This document shows, piece by piece, positions 1-12,740 of a stretch of 64,000 nt of DNA. Under the pieces are notes generated by a model. The model ran no database searches. It had not been told where the DNA came from and saw only the letters and a program-made list of their open reading frames with translations. This DNA is from Lepas anatifera. Its lineage: Eukaryota > Arthropoda > Thecostraca > Lepadidae. Location: NCBI GenBank assembly GCA_034440635.1, contig JAOTON010001526.1, positions 1,683,001-1,747,000 of the forward strand, written 5' to 3'. Both the position numbers and the translations under genes were made by a program. Each line of letters begins with the position of its first letter. Positions within the stretch are counted from its first letter, which is position 1.

Positions 1-2250
1 TGTTTGTACTAATATCTATGTACCGATGCCACCATTGAAAGTAGTCATCAAGTCCGACTGTTATTCGAGCCAAATTTACTCAGATTCGTTTCCTTTAAGC
101 ACAGCCGTTGCTTGAGGCCATGAGGTTTTGACAGAACAAAGCGAACTCCAGGATCGCGTGGTCACCTAGCGTCAAAATTAGCAGCAGGGGCGAGGGCGTG
201 TCCACTGACGACCCTTGCAGCGTGAGCTGTCGCCAAACGATCGAAAGCTGCTGTCTTCATCGACAGAAGGCCAAATAACAGTAGGCCGGAATCTAGCAGC
301 ACTGTTCCTAGCAACGTGGTGGGTTTACCAGGTGCGGCGGTCAGTCTCGGTCACAATTCCTGCATCGGCCTGTCAGCATTGTGAAATGCGTCAACAGTGC
401 AGTTGCCACAACTGGGCCGGCCACTCATTGGGTTCACGAAGTATGTTCAGTTCCCAACAAAGTACCGGTGGGTGATGTCTCGACAGGACAAAATGTCGTA
501 ACGTCATATAATAGCTAGATCTGCGCCAATCTGAAAGTGTTATTCCCTGACACATAAGTGACAAATAGATATTTGGGAGTGGAGACGGGCCATTACTTTT
601 GTTCGGGACTGTATAGTGTATATTACATGCATACTTAAGCAATTCCAGCGTAAGACTGTGAAAAAGTTCATGTTAAATACACCGAACCATTCATCGTTAT
701 TGTCTCCTATTCGGTTCACCTTGAGTGAAACCGTCGAATAAGCAGTTTATGACATACAAACATAATGTAAGTCCTTTGTTCCGGGATGTAGCCTCGATTA
801 ATGAGTGATCTGGAGTCCTGAGCTTGTAGTTCTACATTGAGCTTATCTGTTTTTTGGCTACCAAGATGTACAGTTGTGTACAACTCTTACAGCGCAGGTG
901 ATTGGGACGAATGGTGTCTGAAAGCTTGGGGCATTCCACGACAAATCGACAAATCGATGGGTTGAAATAACACCCTCATATCTCAGATTTTCATGAAAAT
1001 TTGGGACTAGGGTTCTCAGTGGCGCTGAAAACGACTGGTATTTTTAGTCTCGTCCGGATAATCGTTTCGGAGTTATAGCCTCGGACAATCCAGCATCGGA
1101 CGCGTGCATCGGACTTTTCGCTTGAGTTTTTAGCCATTTAAATTAAAGGTGTTCCTTCAAGAGGTTACATGTAAATAATTACAAACGTCTGAACAATACA
1201 AATATGTAAGTTTAATTATATTAATTGGCACGAATATGTATAAAATCTAATTCCAAACTTTCGCAAAGATAAGCATACATATTTCCTATGTTTTTATTGA
1301 CTTCAAAACAACTTCATGTGAAAGAGCATTGCTTAAACTACATATAACGCCAATAAAGAGAATGGAGACTACAGAGCAAAATCAGTAACGAGCACCGCAG
1401 ACCAAGCCCAACACCGTCGCCGGCCACTCAGCCTGCAGTCGGCACGCCGCATAGACGCGTCCGGTTGGAAGTGGGGTAAAGGGGAGGGGAGAACTGAGCA
1501 AGACTGCGCTTCGGTGACATTGCGAATGAACTAGATGTGGTGTAAAGGCTACTGTTGCTAACATAACAATTTGAACCGTTCCGAAAAAAACTGAACATAT
1601 TACCGGAACATTCGGAACAATTCCGACACTCTCGTGCATTTGGTGGGAAATGTAGTGGGAGGATTATGCGTCAGAAGCCGATTATTACTGTTGTCTTAGG
1701 TTTCTTTTAGATATTTTTCTTTTTCTACCCATACCCTAAAAAAGTTGCATGTATCCCAGTTCAATTTATATTAGAAAGCACACATCACAAACAAAAAGCC
1801 ATTTAGCCTCCACGCGGACAACTGCTTTTAGAACTTAATTAAAATTTTATATAAGATTAAGACATGCTGCTTTATTTAAGATCTGACCCACGGATCGGAA
1901 CAACGACTCCATCACATGGTGCCATTGAACTTCACAGATTCAGTTTGAAACTCGAATCTTCTGTCCCCTTCTGTCCCTCATCATTCGAGACCTCATGGAC
2001 AATAATGGTCTTCGAATTAACCGGTACAAACTTGTGAATCTTCAATGTTCCTTTTCTCGCGACTGCTTTATTGAAGCGTTTTCTGAACTCAGTAACTAAT
2101 TTGAGTACTTTTTGTAGAAGCATTTTGGGTAGAGATCGAGGCAAGCAATGGAACACTGCTTTCCGTGTTCCCTTCCTAGCATGTTTGCTGAGATCGTAAG
2201 GGAATGGGTAACCCTCCTGCCAGTAAAGGTGGCCCGGGGCCTCATACCAG
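1..2250. other. No recognised gene or repeat
   Basis: Moderately AT-rich sequence in which I recognise no protein motif, tandem array or element ends. The longest open frame is about 110 codons on the minus strand (1932-2267); it resembles no family I know and has no clear coding bias. The stretch could be intergenic or intronic. Confidence 0.5.
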
Positions 2251-2260
2251 CGCGTGTTAA
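2250..2260 (+). repeat. Orphan piggyBac-like MITE end
   Basis: The sequence GCGCGTGTTAA here is identical to the terminal bases plus TTAA target of the MITE family at 24549-25373 and 46391-47225. The bases to its left do not match the body of that family, so this is either the end of a different family member or a chance match. Confidence 0.25.
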
Positions 2261-2339
2261 AAAGCACACTGGAGCGGAGCCTCGGAGGCCCCCACCTACT
2301 TTTTATAGGTGGCCGGAGAACCCTTCGTGGCCAAAAAAC

Positions 2340-4840
2340 GCTATTTAGCTACTTTTGAGAATATTTAACGCCACGTCGATTGGTCAAATAACATTGAAAA
2401 TCGGCCCCAATTTTGTAATTATAGGCTTTCAAAGTTAAACCCTGTATTTTGAGATTGCTGCAATCATGCGATTGCACCAGTTCGCGTGCATCAAAGACCA
2501 ACTGGCAACGTTATAGCGCCATATAAAACGAGATTATATGTCAATTTCACCCCTCATGAAGGTCAAGGTCACATTTCAAGGCCATACCAGCAATTTCAAA
2601 GGCATTGGTCCGGTGCTTCCGGTCGCATGGCGGTACCCAGTATGACTTATATTATGCTACGACGTCATAGTTAAGATAAATCAATGTAAATTTCAAGGTC
2701 ACAGCTCAAATTAAAATGTCATGGGTAAAGGTCAATGCTCATTTCCCGTCCAGCAGTTGCCATGGTGCTAGTCATGGTGTAAATCAGGGGAATATGTCAT
2801 ATTATGGACGTCATAGGTCAATGACCTTGAATGACCTTAACCCAAAAATTAGGTTTACAACTCTTGGGACGTTCTCACTATGACCTTGCTCTGTTTTTAG
2901 TGCATTCTGGACTTTTTGAGCTTAATCACGGCATTGCCGGATGAATACCCAGCATGGCTAATACTTGACCTTTATGACCTCGCTTGAACTTGACGATACT
3001 GACCTAGGTGAATTAAGATCAGTCATAATATAGATTTCAATAGTTCCCACGCAGTCTCCAACCGGAGTTTTTCTAAGCCTCCTAGTTTCCGAGAGCTCAG
3101 GGGGCCTCCAGTGCCCGTAAGTGTCGGACGCCTCTCCAATGCGGGTGTTAAGGAATAGGACATTGATTACAATATATTGTTTTAAAAACATCCCTACCCT
3201 CATTGCCGACGAATTCCACCATTGAAACCTTTTTCGTAACCAGAGACGTGTGATAGTTGCAGTGACGGTGGGCCGTGCTGGCGCACGAACCTCACAAAAG
3301 TGGGGATCAGGACGGTTGCGAGCTCAGATCTCGCTTTCTGTCTTTTTATTACTGAATCTTATAGAGAAAAGTATAAAGAGTAACGTGAGCTTCAAGAAGT
3401 TTAAAATAAGTCATAGGAAAATAGTTTTGATACATTTTGAAAAATTGAAGAATGTATAATATATTTAAAATTCAATGTTTTGAATTATATTTCTAATGAG
3501 CCAGAATTCATAAATCGTCCTTAAGATACCTAGATCAAGCTTCTATGTCATTTTTAGAAACATACAGGTAAAATTTCGTCTTAAAAAGACACATGCAAGT
3601 GGGTATGGTCAAAATGCCGGAGGCTATAATTTTCGAACCGTAAGTCAGGGAGGAAAATGAATACGAAAATCGTCATCAGCTTCATCAATAGCCTCCCTTA
3701 CAAAAATACATCGAAATATGCGACATGAGGGCGTTACCGACTTGTCGATTTGTCGTGGAATGCGCCAGCTCTGCCAGCATCAGTGCCAAACGTTTACCCT
3801 CGCCCCATCGGGGCCATCGATGCCCCCCCCTAAGGTTTTCTAGGGATAGCAGAAAAACGACGTAACGACGACCGCGGTTAAGAGCTCTATCTCTCACCCC
3901 ATCGCTTTACATCAGCCCTTAAATTTTTACCCCGGGTCACCCAAGGTCAGGTCGCCAGGCGAGGTCAAAACCAAGGTCACCTCATTTCAACTTTTGAGCT
4001 CTATAAGAGCTACGTTTCTCAGTCGATCGATTTGAAACCTCCTACAGTTCATGGCCCCACTAGGGTCTACAAGGTGTATATCCGGGATGTTTCGATTTCG
4101 TGACCTAAGGTTAGGTCACGAGGTGACCTCTTCCATTGAAAAAGCATGGGAAAAATCTGTCTTATGATCTAAAAGCCACAACAACGATTGCAAATGCTCG
4201 ACTTGCTCAGAAAAGCGTTTTTGGACACCCTTTTACGGGTCCCAGGGGTTAAATTTTCCCTTTGACCTCTCCAAGGTCATCCAAGGTCGCCAGGGGTCAA
4301 AAACAGTATGTTGGGAATAACTTTTGACCTAATTAGGCTAGAGCGTTGAATTAAACACCATCGTGTATGCCTCATCACTAGCTTTCATGTGGTTTACGGC
4401 AATATCACTTTCTGACCTTTGATGACCTAAGGTCATATGAGGTCACGAGGTGACCTCTGGATGTTAAACCACTGGCGGGAGGTCATTACATTTCACATAG
4501 CGGAAAAGGGTCTGGCATTTTCCTATCCAATGTAGTTTGCCATATCTCAATAGCTCTAATGGCATAAGAGATATGCCCAGTTTTCTTAAACATTGCATAT
4601 TTGAGTGAAAATAGCCTATCGTGACCTAACTCGACCTCTGGAGGTCAAAATATTGACCTGAGTGCTTAAACATGCCAAGTAATTTCTTACTGAATTCATG
4701 TGAGCTTTCTAATGCACTTTGCAAATTTGCGCTAACCTCCATATTGTCGGAGTTAGATGGGGGCCATGTATGGCCCCCGGTGGGGCGAAAGGTGGCGCCG
4801 GACCCCCGCGGGGGTCATATTTAAAAAAGGTAATATTTAA
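2340..4840. repeat. GGTCA/TGACC-rich degenerate repeat field
   Basis: Motifs of the form AGGTCA, GGTCAAGGTCA and TGACCT recur every few tens of bases on both strands, for example near 2565, 2690, 2810, 3940, 4100, 4260, 4425 and 4620. They are separated by AT-rich sequence with no open frame. The same motif style continues into the MITE copy that ends at 5503, so the field is probably a stack of old members of the same repeat superfamily, or one long diverged element. No transposase is recognisable. Confidence 0.5.
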
Positions 4841-5503
4841 GATCACTAGAGCTCAAAACATGCCGTCATAGGGATGAAATTTAAATGAAGGTTTTTGGTC
4901 ATTTCATCTAAACAAGTAAAGATAGAGCAAAATAACTGGAACTGCATGAATCCTTGCCGCAAGCCAAATCGAATGATATATAATATGACCTTGCTAGGTT
5001 AAAACAAGGATTTGACCTGACCAGAGGTCAGTTGTTCAAGGCCAAATTAGAGAACATGCATATCATTAGAACTGTAGACACAAGGCGAATCTAATGCAGC
5101 TAAAATAAACGCTCCAGCACCATTCATTGCCAAGTTATTCAGTTAAAACAATTTTTCCATGTATTTCCAATTGAGAGGTGATGGCTCGTACCTGACCTTA
5201 GGTCATCGATATCAAAAATACCCAAACATATCTTAGAGAACTCAGTGGGCCCATTATATGATATGAGTTTCAATCTAATAAGTTCACCCTGTTCCGACTT
5301 ATGCTATCTTAAACGTTTTTTGAGGTAAGGTCACTTGACCTGCACTGTTGATCTGAGATGACCTGACCTTAAAATTTTGACAAAAGTCGTAAAATGATGA
5401 GAAAAGGTATAGCAAGTACGGTGGTGCTACGTGCCACCATTTTTATGCTGCCTCCGAAAACCCGTGGGGGTGGGGTGGGTACCCGCCCCCCGTCGTGCGC
5501 GTG
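4840..5503 (+). mobile_element. piggyBac-like MITE, copy 1 (diverged)
   Basis: This stretch aligns by eye over its length with the complete copies at 24549-25373 and 46391-47225. Shared blocks are the segment near 4860 reading GCCGTCATAGGGAT, the block near 5080 reading TCTAATGCAGCTAAAATAAA, the block near 5300 reading CCGACTTATGCTATCTTAAA, and the right end GTGCGCGTG followed by TTAA (5504-5507). The left terminus is not recognisable: near 4760-4810 the sequence is a G/C-rich stretch instead of the expected inverted end. The element has no coding capacity and is the oldest of the three copies. Confidence 0.7.
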
Positions 5504-5507
5504 TTAA

Positions 5508-6199
5508 GGGAAATATGTAATTAAGAAATGAATTGCCTGAAGGTTATATGTTTTCAAAATGTTTAGTTATTCAGACTAACCGTCAACACCCAACGTTGGA
5601 TATGACTTAAAAAACTTTTTGAAAGTCCCCTCAAAGTCGGCGGTGGGGGTGTTGTGGCTCACTCGACATCTCTGAAAACTCAAAATTTGATTAGCTTTCA
5701 GATGCACCCGATTTCAAGCAATCCGATCCTTCTTTGCTGAGATATGAATTTTGCCTATTCCGAACGGCCGTTATGACTGTGTGCCCCGGTGGGGGCGGGT
5801 TAATGTGGTCAATGGTCTGCAATAGTGGAGCTGTGTGCTAATCAATGGAATATCTGTTACCATTCAATCTGTCCTTTCTATGCAAACTTTGAATTAAGTT
5901 GCCACTAGTTTCACCTATTTATATAGCTGATTATTGTTAGCTTTTCTTAGAGGCCTAATAATAGGGGCCCACCTTTTATTGCTAAGCTCGTCCTCTTTGA
6001 CGATTAGGTGTGCTATAGGTGCACATGCATTTTAAACTATGATATCCCCCTTAAGCTATATGATCATGTATAAATTCAAGTTTTTGTGTGCAGCGTGATA
6101 TTGACGAAAACAGACGGTTGAACAAACGAATGATGTCCCTTGACCACGCTGAAAAGCTATACACGGAATAGGAGGCAAGTATGATTACGAAGGAGGTCC
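5508..6199. other. No recognised feature
   Basis: Non-coding sequence with a few G-rich runs (near 5640 and 5790) reminiscent of MITE ends. No complete element or open frame was recognised. Confidence 0.4.
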
Positions 6200-6492
6200 C
6201 AGAGGCGGATCCAGCCGGTTAGTTGAGAGGCGAACCCACGTTGACGAGAAAAACATCTTCAGAGGTGGAGGCCACGGCCGGAAGGATTCAACTGGCGCAG
6301 TGAATAAATGTTTTTCCTTGAAAGAGATACCCTGCGAATGGACAAAAACGCTTGAAACGTTTTTTGCCGACGGTCACGCCCTCCCCAATTGATCCATTGT
6401 GAAACACTAGTTAGCTTTGGTAGGCAGGGTTCAGCCCCTCTATTTCGCTTTGGGGGCCATGGTCGGATCGCCTCCTCCTTGAATCCACCCCG
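6200..6492. mobile_element. Possible hAT-like MITE
   Basis: The left end reads CAGAGGCGGATCCAG and the inverted right end reads CGGGGTGGATTCAAG. These resemble the CAGGGGCGGATNCAG ends of other short elements in this window. Flanking 8-mers (GGAGGTCC and GGGAGACC) are only partly similar. The interior shows no coding sequence. Confidence 0.3.
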
Positions 6493-6779
6493 GGGAGACC
6501 CTTACGAAGGTGAAAGGCCTCCTTTGCTCGGTGGCACACTCGGGCAAGCGCCAAGCGTCATGGTGCTTCATTAGAACCCCTGCTTATCTGTTTTGATCTT
6601 CGTACTTGGCTGAGCTGGAACGTAATCAGTGGCGGGGGAACGTCCGAATTTAAGGGAGGAGGGGCATCATGGGCTCTTCAACCCATTTATTTCTAGTCAA
6701 CGCGAAAGGGTTAGTGTTAAAATGTCTGATTTAAGGTGGGTGGGGGCAGGGGCGCAAGTTTCCATATATTTGGGGGGCT

Positions 6780-7030
6780 CGAGCCCCCCAATGCTCGGAG
6801 AAGCCCCCCCCCAATGACCCGACGAGCCCCCAATCCCAAGTTGCGGGCCCCTGCGGACAGAGCCGGGCCCCTGCCACGATTCCGGGCCCCAGTGGTCTAC
6901 TTGGGCTAGCTTTGGCTGAGACCAGGCTCCCTGGCATGCTTGCGGGTGCCCTGTGGGCCATCCTTAACCTCGGTGTCCACAACCGGGCCCCTAACGATAT
7001 TTTTCAGGCCCACTTTGACTGCAGCCGGGT
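6780..7030. repeat. Degenerate left border of GC-rich minisatellite
   Basis: Irregular GGGCCCC-containing units related to the array that follows, too diverged for a clear period. Confidence 0.55.
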
Positions 7031-9325
7031 CCCTAATTCCGGCAGTCTCGGGCCTCCTGTCATCCAACCGGGCCCTCTGTGATCCACCCGGGCCCCCTGT
7101 GGACTGCAACCGGGCCCCCTGTAATCCACCCGGGCCCCCTGTGACTGCAGCCGGGCCCCCTGTGATCTATCCGGCCCCCTGTGACTGCAACCGGGCCCCT
7201 CTTTGATCCACCCGCACCCCTGTGACTGCAAACGGGCCCCCTGTGATCCACCCGGGCCCCTGTGACTGCAACCGGGCCCCCTGTCATCCACCCGGGCTCC
7301 CTGTGACTACAACCGGGCCATCTGTGATCCACCCGGCCCACCTGTGACTGCAACCGGGCTCCCTGTAATCCACCCGGGCTCCCTGTGATTACAACCGGGC
7401 TCCCTATCATCCACCCGGGCCCCTGTGATACACCCGGGCCCCCTGTGATTACAAACGGGCCCCCTATCATCCACGCGGGCCCCTGTGATACACCCGGGCC
7501 CCCTGTGACTGGGACAGAGCCAACTGTGATCCACCAGGGCCCCTGTGACTGCAACCGGGCCCTCTGCGATCCACCCGGTCCCCTGTGACTGCAACCGGGC
7601 CTTCTGTGATCCACCCGGGCCTCCTGTAATTATAACCGGGCCCCATATGATCCACCCGGGCCCCATGTGACTCCAACCGGGTCCCCTGTGACTGCAAGCG
7701 TGCCATCTATGATCCACCCGGGCCCCCTGTGACTGAAACCGGGGTCCCTGTAATCCACTCGTGCCCCTGTGACTCCAACCGGGCCCCCTGTGACTGCAAC
7801 CAGGCCATCTGTGATCCAACCTGGGCCCCTGTGACTGCAACCGGGCCCTCTCTGATCCACCCGGCCCACCTGTGACTGCAACCGAGCCCCCTGTAATCCA
7901 CCCGGGCTCCCTGTGATTACAACCGGGCCCCCTATCATCCACCCGGGCCCCCTGTGACTGGGATCGGGCCATCTGTGATCAACCCGGGCCCCCTGTAATT
8001 ACAAATGGGGCCCCCTATGATTCACCCGGGCCCCCTGTGACTCCATCCGGGCCCCCTGTGACTGCAACCGGGCCATCTATGATCCACCCGGGCCCCCTGT
8101 GACTGAAACCGGGGTCCCTGTAATCCACTCGGGCCCCTGTGACTCCAACCGGGCCCCCTGTGACTGCAACCAGGCCATCTGTGATCCAACCTGGGCCCCT
8201 GTGACTGCAACCGGGCCCTCTCTGATCCACCCGGCCCACCTGTGACTGCAACCGAGCCCCCTGTAATCCACCCGGGCTCCCTGTGATTACAACCGGGCCC
8301 CCTATCATCCACCCGGGCCCCCTGTGACTGGGATCGGGCCATCTGTGATCAACCCGGGCCCCCTGTAATTACAAATGGGGCCCCTATGATTCACCCGGGC
8401 CCCCTGTGACTCCATCCGGGCCCCCTGTGACTGCAACCGGGCCATCTATGATCCACCCGGGCCCCCTGTGACTGAAATCGGGCCCCCTGTCATCCACCCG
8501 GGCCCCCTGTGACTGTAACTGGGCTATCTGTGATCTACCCGGGGCCCCTGTGACTGCAACCGGGCCACCTATGATCCACCCAGGCCCCCTGTGACTGCAA
8601 CCGGGCCCCATGTGGTCCATTCGGGCCCCCTGTAATTACAACCGGGCCCCTATGATCCAACCGGGCCCCCTGTGACTGCAACCGGGCCCCCTGTGATACA
8701 CCCGGGCCCCCTTTGACTGCAACCGGGCCATCTGTGATCCACCTGGGGCCCCTGTGACTGCAACCAGGCACTCTGTGACTGCAACCGGGCCCCCTTTGAT
8801 CCACCCGGGCCCCCTGTGACTGCAATCGGGCCCCCTGTAATCCACCTTGGGCCCCCTGTGATCTACCCGGGGCCCCATGTGATCCATCCTGGCCCCCTGT
8901 AATCCACTCGGGCCCTCTTTGACTGCAACCGGGCCCCCTGAGATCCACCCGGGCCCCCTGTGACTGCAATCGGGCCCCTGTAATCCACCTGGGCCCCCTG
9001 TGATCCACCCGGGCCCCATGTGATCCATCCTGGACCCCCTGTGATCCACACGGGCCCTCTTTGACTGCAACTGGGCCCCCTGAGATCCACCCGAGCCCCC
9101 TGTGACTGCAAACGGATTCCCTGTGGTCCAACCGGGCCACCTGTGACTGCAACCGGGCCCCTGGAATTCACCCGGCCCCCTGTTATCCACCCGGGCCCCT
9201 GTGACTGCAACCGGGCCCTCTGTGATCCGCCCGAGCCCCTGTCACCGCAACCGGGCGCCTGTGATCCACCCGGGCCCCCTGTGACTGCAACCGGGACCTG
9301 TGACTGCAACCGGGCTCCCTGTGGT
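7030..9325. repeat. Large GC-rich minisatellite, about 41-bp unit
   Basis: About 2.3 kb of tandem repeats. The basic unit is two related half-units of about 20-21 bp, one containing CTGTGATCCACCC and the other CTGTGACTGCAACC, each preceded by GGGCCCC. Single-base indels shift the frame often, so every long open frame on either strand (for example on the minus strand 7060-7614 and 8535-9152) is a by-product of a repeat with few stops. A higher-order duplication of 370 bp is visible: the block around 7953-8020 recurs at 8323-8390 almost unchanged. I see no evidence that it is translated. Confidence 0.92.
7605..8345. repeat. 370-bp higher-order duplication in the minisatellite
   Basis: Two adjacent blocks of about 370 bp carry the same order of variant units. 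Shared markers include GTGACTGGGATCGGGCC at 7957 and 8327, and TAATTACAAATGGGG at 7996 and 8366. Differences are limited to scattered substitutions and single-base indels, so the duplication is recent compared with the divergence between basic units. Confidence 0.75.
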
Positions 9326-9879
9326 CCAGGAGGCGCGAGTCCTCTAATGCCACGGACGGGCCCTTGCCATGAGTGCGGGGCCCCGTGGTCTATCTGGGCT
9401 TGCTGTGGCTGCGGTCGGGCTCCCCTGCATGCTTGCCTGGCATGCTCGCTTGGGTGCAGTCCCCTTTAGGGCCACCCATAATCGCTGTGTCCGCAAACGG
9501 GCCCCTAACGATATTCTCAGGCCCATTTTGACTGCATCCGGGGCCCTATTTCTGACAGTCTCGGGACCTTTTTGGTTCCTCTGTGACTGCAACCGGGCTC
9601 CTTGTATTCTGCCTTGGCCCCTTTTAGCCTGCCCGGGGCCTTTGTAGGTGGTCTGGGCTTTTTGTGGTGTGCCTGGGTCCTGTGTGGTCCGCCCGGGTCC
9701 CTGTGGTCTGCCCGCGCCCCTTGTGGGCGGTCTGGGCTCCTTTTAGTCTGCCTGGGCCCTCTGTTGTCTGCTCGGGCCCCCTGTGGTCTACCCAGCCCCC
9801 TGCAGTCTGCCCAGCCCCTTGCAATTTGCCCGGGTCCCTATGGTTTGTCCGTGTCCCTGTGGTCTGCAAGGAACCACAG
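9326..9879. repeat. Degenerate right part of the GC-rich minisatellite
   Basis: Units change to forms such as CTGTGGTCTGCCCGGG with irregular spacing. They are clearly related to the core array and to the units between 11.0 and 12.7 kb. Confidence 0.65.
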
Positions 9880-10047
9880 CACTAGCGGATCCAGGGGGGT
9901 AAAGGTAAAATCGGGGGATTTGATGCCCTCCCCAAATCGCCCGATTTTACCGATTTTTACGGATTTTCTCCAAACAAAAACCATATGTTTTTCACGATTT
10001 GGGGCCCCGTTGCCCCCTCCCCCACCGTCGGCCTGAATCCGCCCCTG
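9880..10047. mobile_element. hAT-like MITE inserted in the minisatellite field
   Basis: The left end reads CACTAGCGGATCCAGG and the inverted right end reads CAGGGGCGGATTCAGG. The 168-bp interior is A/T-rich with runs such as TTTTACCGATTTTTACGGA and no coding capacity. GC-rich minisatellite units continue on both sides, so the element landed inside the array. It resembles the element at 26991-27429 near its left end and in its T-rich interior. Target duplications are not clear. Confidence 0.6.
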
Positions 10048-10210
10048 ATTCCACTCCTCCCACTTCGCTGTATCCGGGAACCCGTGCTATAATTTCAGGC
10101 TCCCTCTGGGCTACCCAGGCCTCCTCTGGCTCTAGCCGGGCTCCTTGCCTTGCTTACGACCCCCGTAGTTCACCCCCCCCACCGTGCGCAGCCGGGCCCC
10201 TTCCGATAAG
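10048..10210. repeat. Residual minisatellite units
   Basis: Short stretch of decayed GGGCTCC/CCGGGC units that continues the array after the MITE insertion. Confidence 0.4.
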
Positions 10211-10728
10211 TACTGGTTTAATACATTGACATGTTTGTTATTTTGGCATCTTTCCGCCGGCACTATTTTTCTTCATTCATATATTTCTAGGCATTTTTGC
10301 CAGAAATGTGCATGAAGTTTTCCATTTTGTTTGTTCAAGTGGAATTTGAAATACAGACAAATTTAAGCCTCTTAAATTTGTCTGTCAAAAAGTGTATCAT
10401 ATCTTGTCGTCAAATCCGGGTCAAATAATGTGCGTCCACGGGCGAATGGTAGCCTCTTAATTTCCAGGGATTGTCAGCGCAGCGCGAAGGAATCTAAGGC
10501 ATGCTCCTGGCTCTCTTTTCGCATTCGCCGAGGTGAATGATTTGCACAAAGTTTGCCTTGAACAGTAAAATTGGCATGCGTATGATTCAATCGGCTTGTG
10601 TCTACTCTGGAAAAGTTTCGTTAGGCTCTGATTTGGATTTTACGTTTGGGCTTTTCGTGTCAATCCAAATCGTGCTCCGATGCGCAGTGTTGGCAAAAAG
10701 ACTTGGATAATCTTTTGCCCCTATGGCC
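10211..10728. other. Unique AT-richer spacer
   Basis: No repeat, open frame or RNA gene recognised. A hAT-like end (CAGTGACGTATCTAGA, near 10732) marks its right limit, but no partner end was found. Confidence 0.35.
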
Positions 10729-10739
10729 GCCAGTGACGT

Positions 10740-12740
10740 ATCTAGAATTTGAGTAAGGGTAGGGGCAAAGCCTCAGGGGACAGGGTGGCTCTTAGCCACC
10801 CGAAGGGCGCACTTTTCACCCAAAGGGCGACCAATCGTCGCATCCTGGGGAGGGGAGGGTTTGGGGGAAGCATTTCGTCCTCAGAGGCTCTTGGGTTTAA
10901 GGGGTGGCTGTCCCATTCGCCCCCCCTGGTGGCCACCCCATTCGCCCCGCCCCTGGTGGCTGCAGCCGGGTCCCTACTCCCAGTATTTAATACCCTGTGG
11001 ATGCAGACGGGCCTGCCATGGATGCGGTTCGTGTAACTGCAACCAGCCTCTGCCATGCTTGCCATGCGGGCCCCTGTGGTATCCCGGGCCCCTATTGGTC
11101 TGACCGGGCCCCCTGTGGCCTGTCCGGGCCCCTGTGGTCTGCCCGGGCCCCAGTGTGCAAAGTATGGCATTTTCGACGAGATCTCGTCAGTGTGAGTGCC
11201 CTTGGAGACAGGAGCGAGTGGTGCGAATTTTATCAGCCTGGTGCGAATTTGCAAGACTGGTGCGAGGAAGTTGACACTGAAAACTAAAAAAATAATGACT
11301 GAATAGTTAGGAAGACACGGGAGGGGCCTTATAAAAAGTCCTTAACTAACTAATAAGAGAGGTAGTATTGCATCGTGTGGGTAGGAATGTGTGCGTTTTT
11401 CTCCCTGGTATATGGCAGATTGGTGCGATTTTTTTAGGCTGGTGGTGCGATAATTTTGGATTGCTGGTGCGACTCGTCTGGCCTGCTGCCATACTTTGCA
11501 GATTGGCTGGGTCCCATTTGGTCTGCACGGACCCCTTGTCTGCTAGTGCCCATTTTGTTCTGATCGAGCCCCTTGTGGTCTGCCCGGGTCTCCTGTAGTT
11601 TTCCCGGAACCCTTTTGGTCTGTCCGGGCCTCTGTGTGGCCTCTGCGGACCCCCTTTTGTCCGTTCGGGGCCCTTTTGTCTGCGCGGGCCCTCTGTGGTT
11701 TGCCCGGGCCCCTCCCAGTCTGCAAAGTATGGCACTTTTGGCGAGATCTCGTGGTGCGGACACCCTTCAGGTGGTTCGAACTTTGGAGCAAACAAATGCC
11801 CACTTTTGCTGTATGGTGCGAGGGAGCTCAAATCAAACAGCCACAGAGGTCTGAGAAGGGAGAAACTGGTAAAAACATCGAAATTTCCAGGTCAGTGAAA
11901 TTTCTCACCAATGCTTGGTGTGAATTTTAGGCTGCTGGTGGTGCGAAAAATCTACAAGGCTGGTGCGGACTCGTCGGGTCTGCTGCCATACTTTCCAGAC
12001 TGGGGCCCCTCTGTGGCTAGCCCAGCCCCTGTGTTCTGCTTGGGTCCCTGTGGTCTGCCCGGGTCCTTTCATCTGTCCAGGCCCCGTGTGGTCTGCCCGG
12101 GCCCGCTGCCCAGCCAGCAATTCCGACCGGGCCCAGAGCGGGCTGGGCCGGGCTCTGCCCGAGCCCTAAGACTTATAGCTGAGCCACATAGACTCGGGCT
12201 GAGCCCGACATTAGGTCGGTGGATGACAACTTGCCCGAGCGGTAGAGCCCGGTCTTGCTTGACCATGGGTTCTGCCCAGGCGCAGCGGAGCCGAACCTGG
12301 TCTGAGCCCATGTACGCGGGCTCTGCCCAGTCAAAGCCCAGCATATATCGGGCAGAGTCCAGCCAAATTGCTGGCTGTGTGAGGTCTGCTCGGGCCCCTT
12401 TTGGGCTTACCGGCGTCCTATGGTTTCTGGGTTCCTGTGGTCTGCCCGGCCCCTTTGGTGTGCTCAGGCCCTCTGTGGTCTGTCTGAGCCCCTTGTGGTC
12501 TAAGAATATCGTGCAGAAACTGAAGCTGTTGTGTTAGTCGCGTATTTGCAGGAGTTCCTTATTTGTGAGCAGTTTCGTGCCCCAGGTAGTGTATCCGTGC
12601 TCCCTGTTGCCGAAACCGGCCCCCTGCCATGCTTGCGGGCCCCCTGTGGTTTTCCCGGGCAACGTGCGGCCGGTCCCATGCCTCCTAGAACATTCGGGGA
12701 AAAATGGATGGGGCGTGAGAAATTTTAGGCCCCCCCATTC
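10740..12740. repeat. Compound GC-rich repeat domain
   Basis: Blocks of GTGGTCTGCCCGGGCCCC-type units alternate with a second module containing TCTGCAAAGTATGGCA and GGCGAGATCTCGT (near 11155 and 11717). A third short module reads GGCTGGTGCGA or GGCTGCTGGTGGTGCGA (11235, 11440, 11930). The modules repeat in the same order at least twice. A 12120-12370 sub-block has its own unit containing GAGCCC and GGGCTGAGCCCG. Open frames here are repeat by-products. Confidence 0.65.

Noticed and set aside
1932..2267. 111-codon minus-strand frame with Lys/Arg-rich segment
   Set aside because: No similarity to reverse transcriptase, transposase or any family I can name.
7004..9309. Many long open frames on the minus strand encoding Gly/Pro/Arg-rich repeats like collagen
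   Set aside because: They are frame-shifting readings of a GC-rich minisatellite with few stops. The G-x-x register is not kept and no splice or start context supports them.
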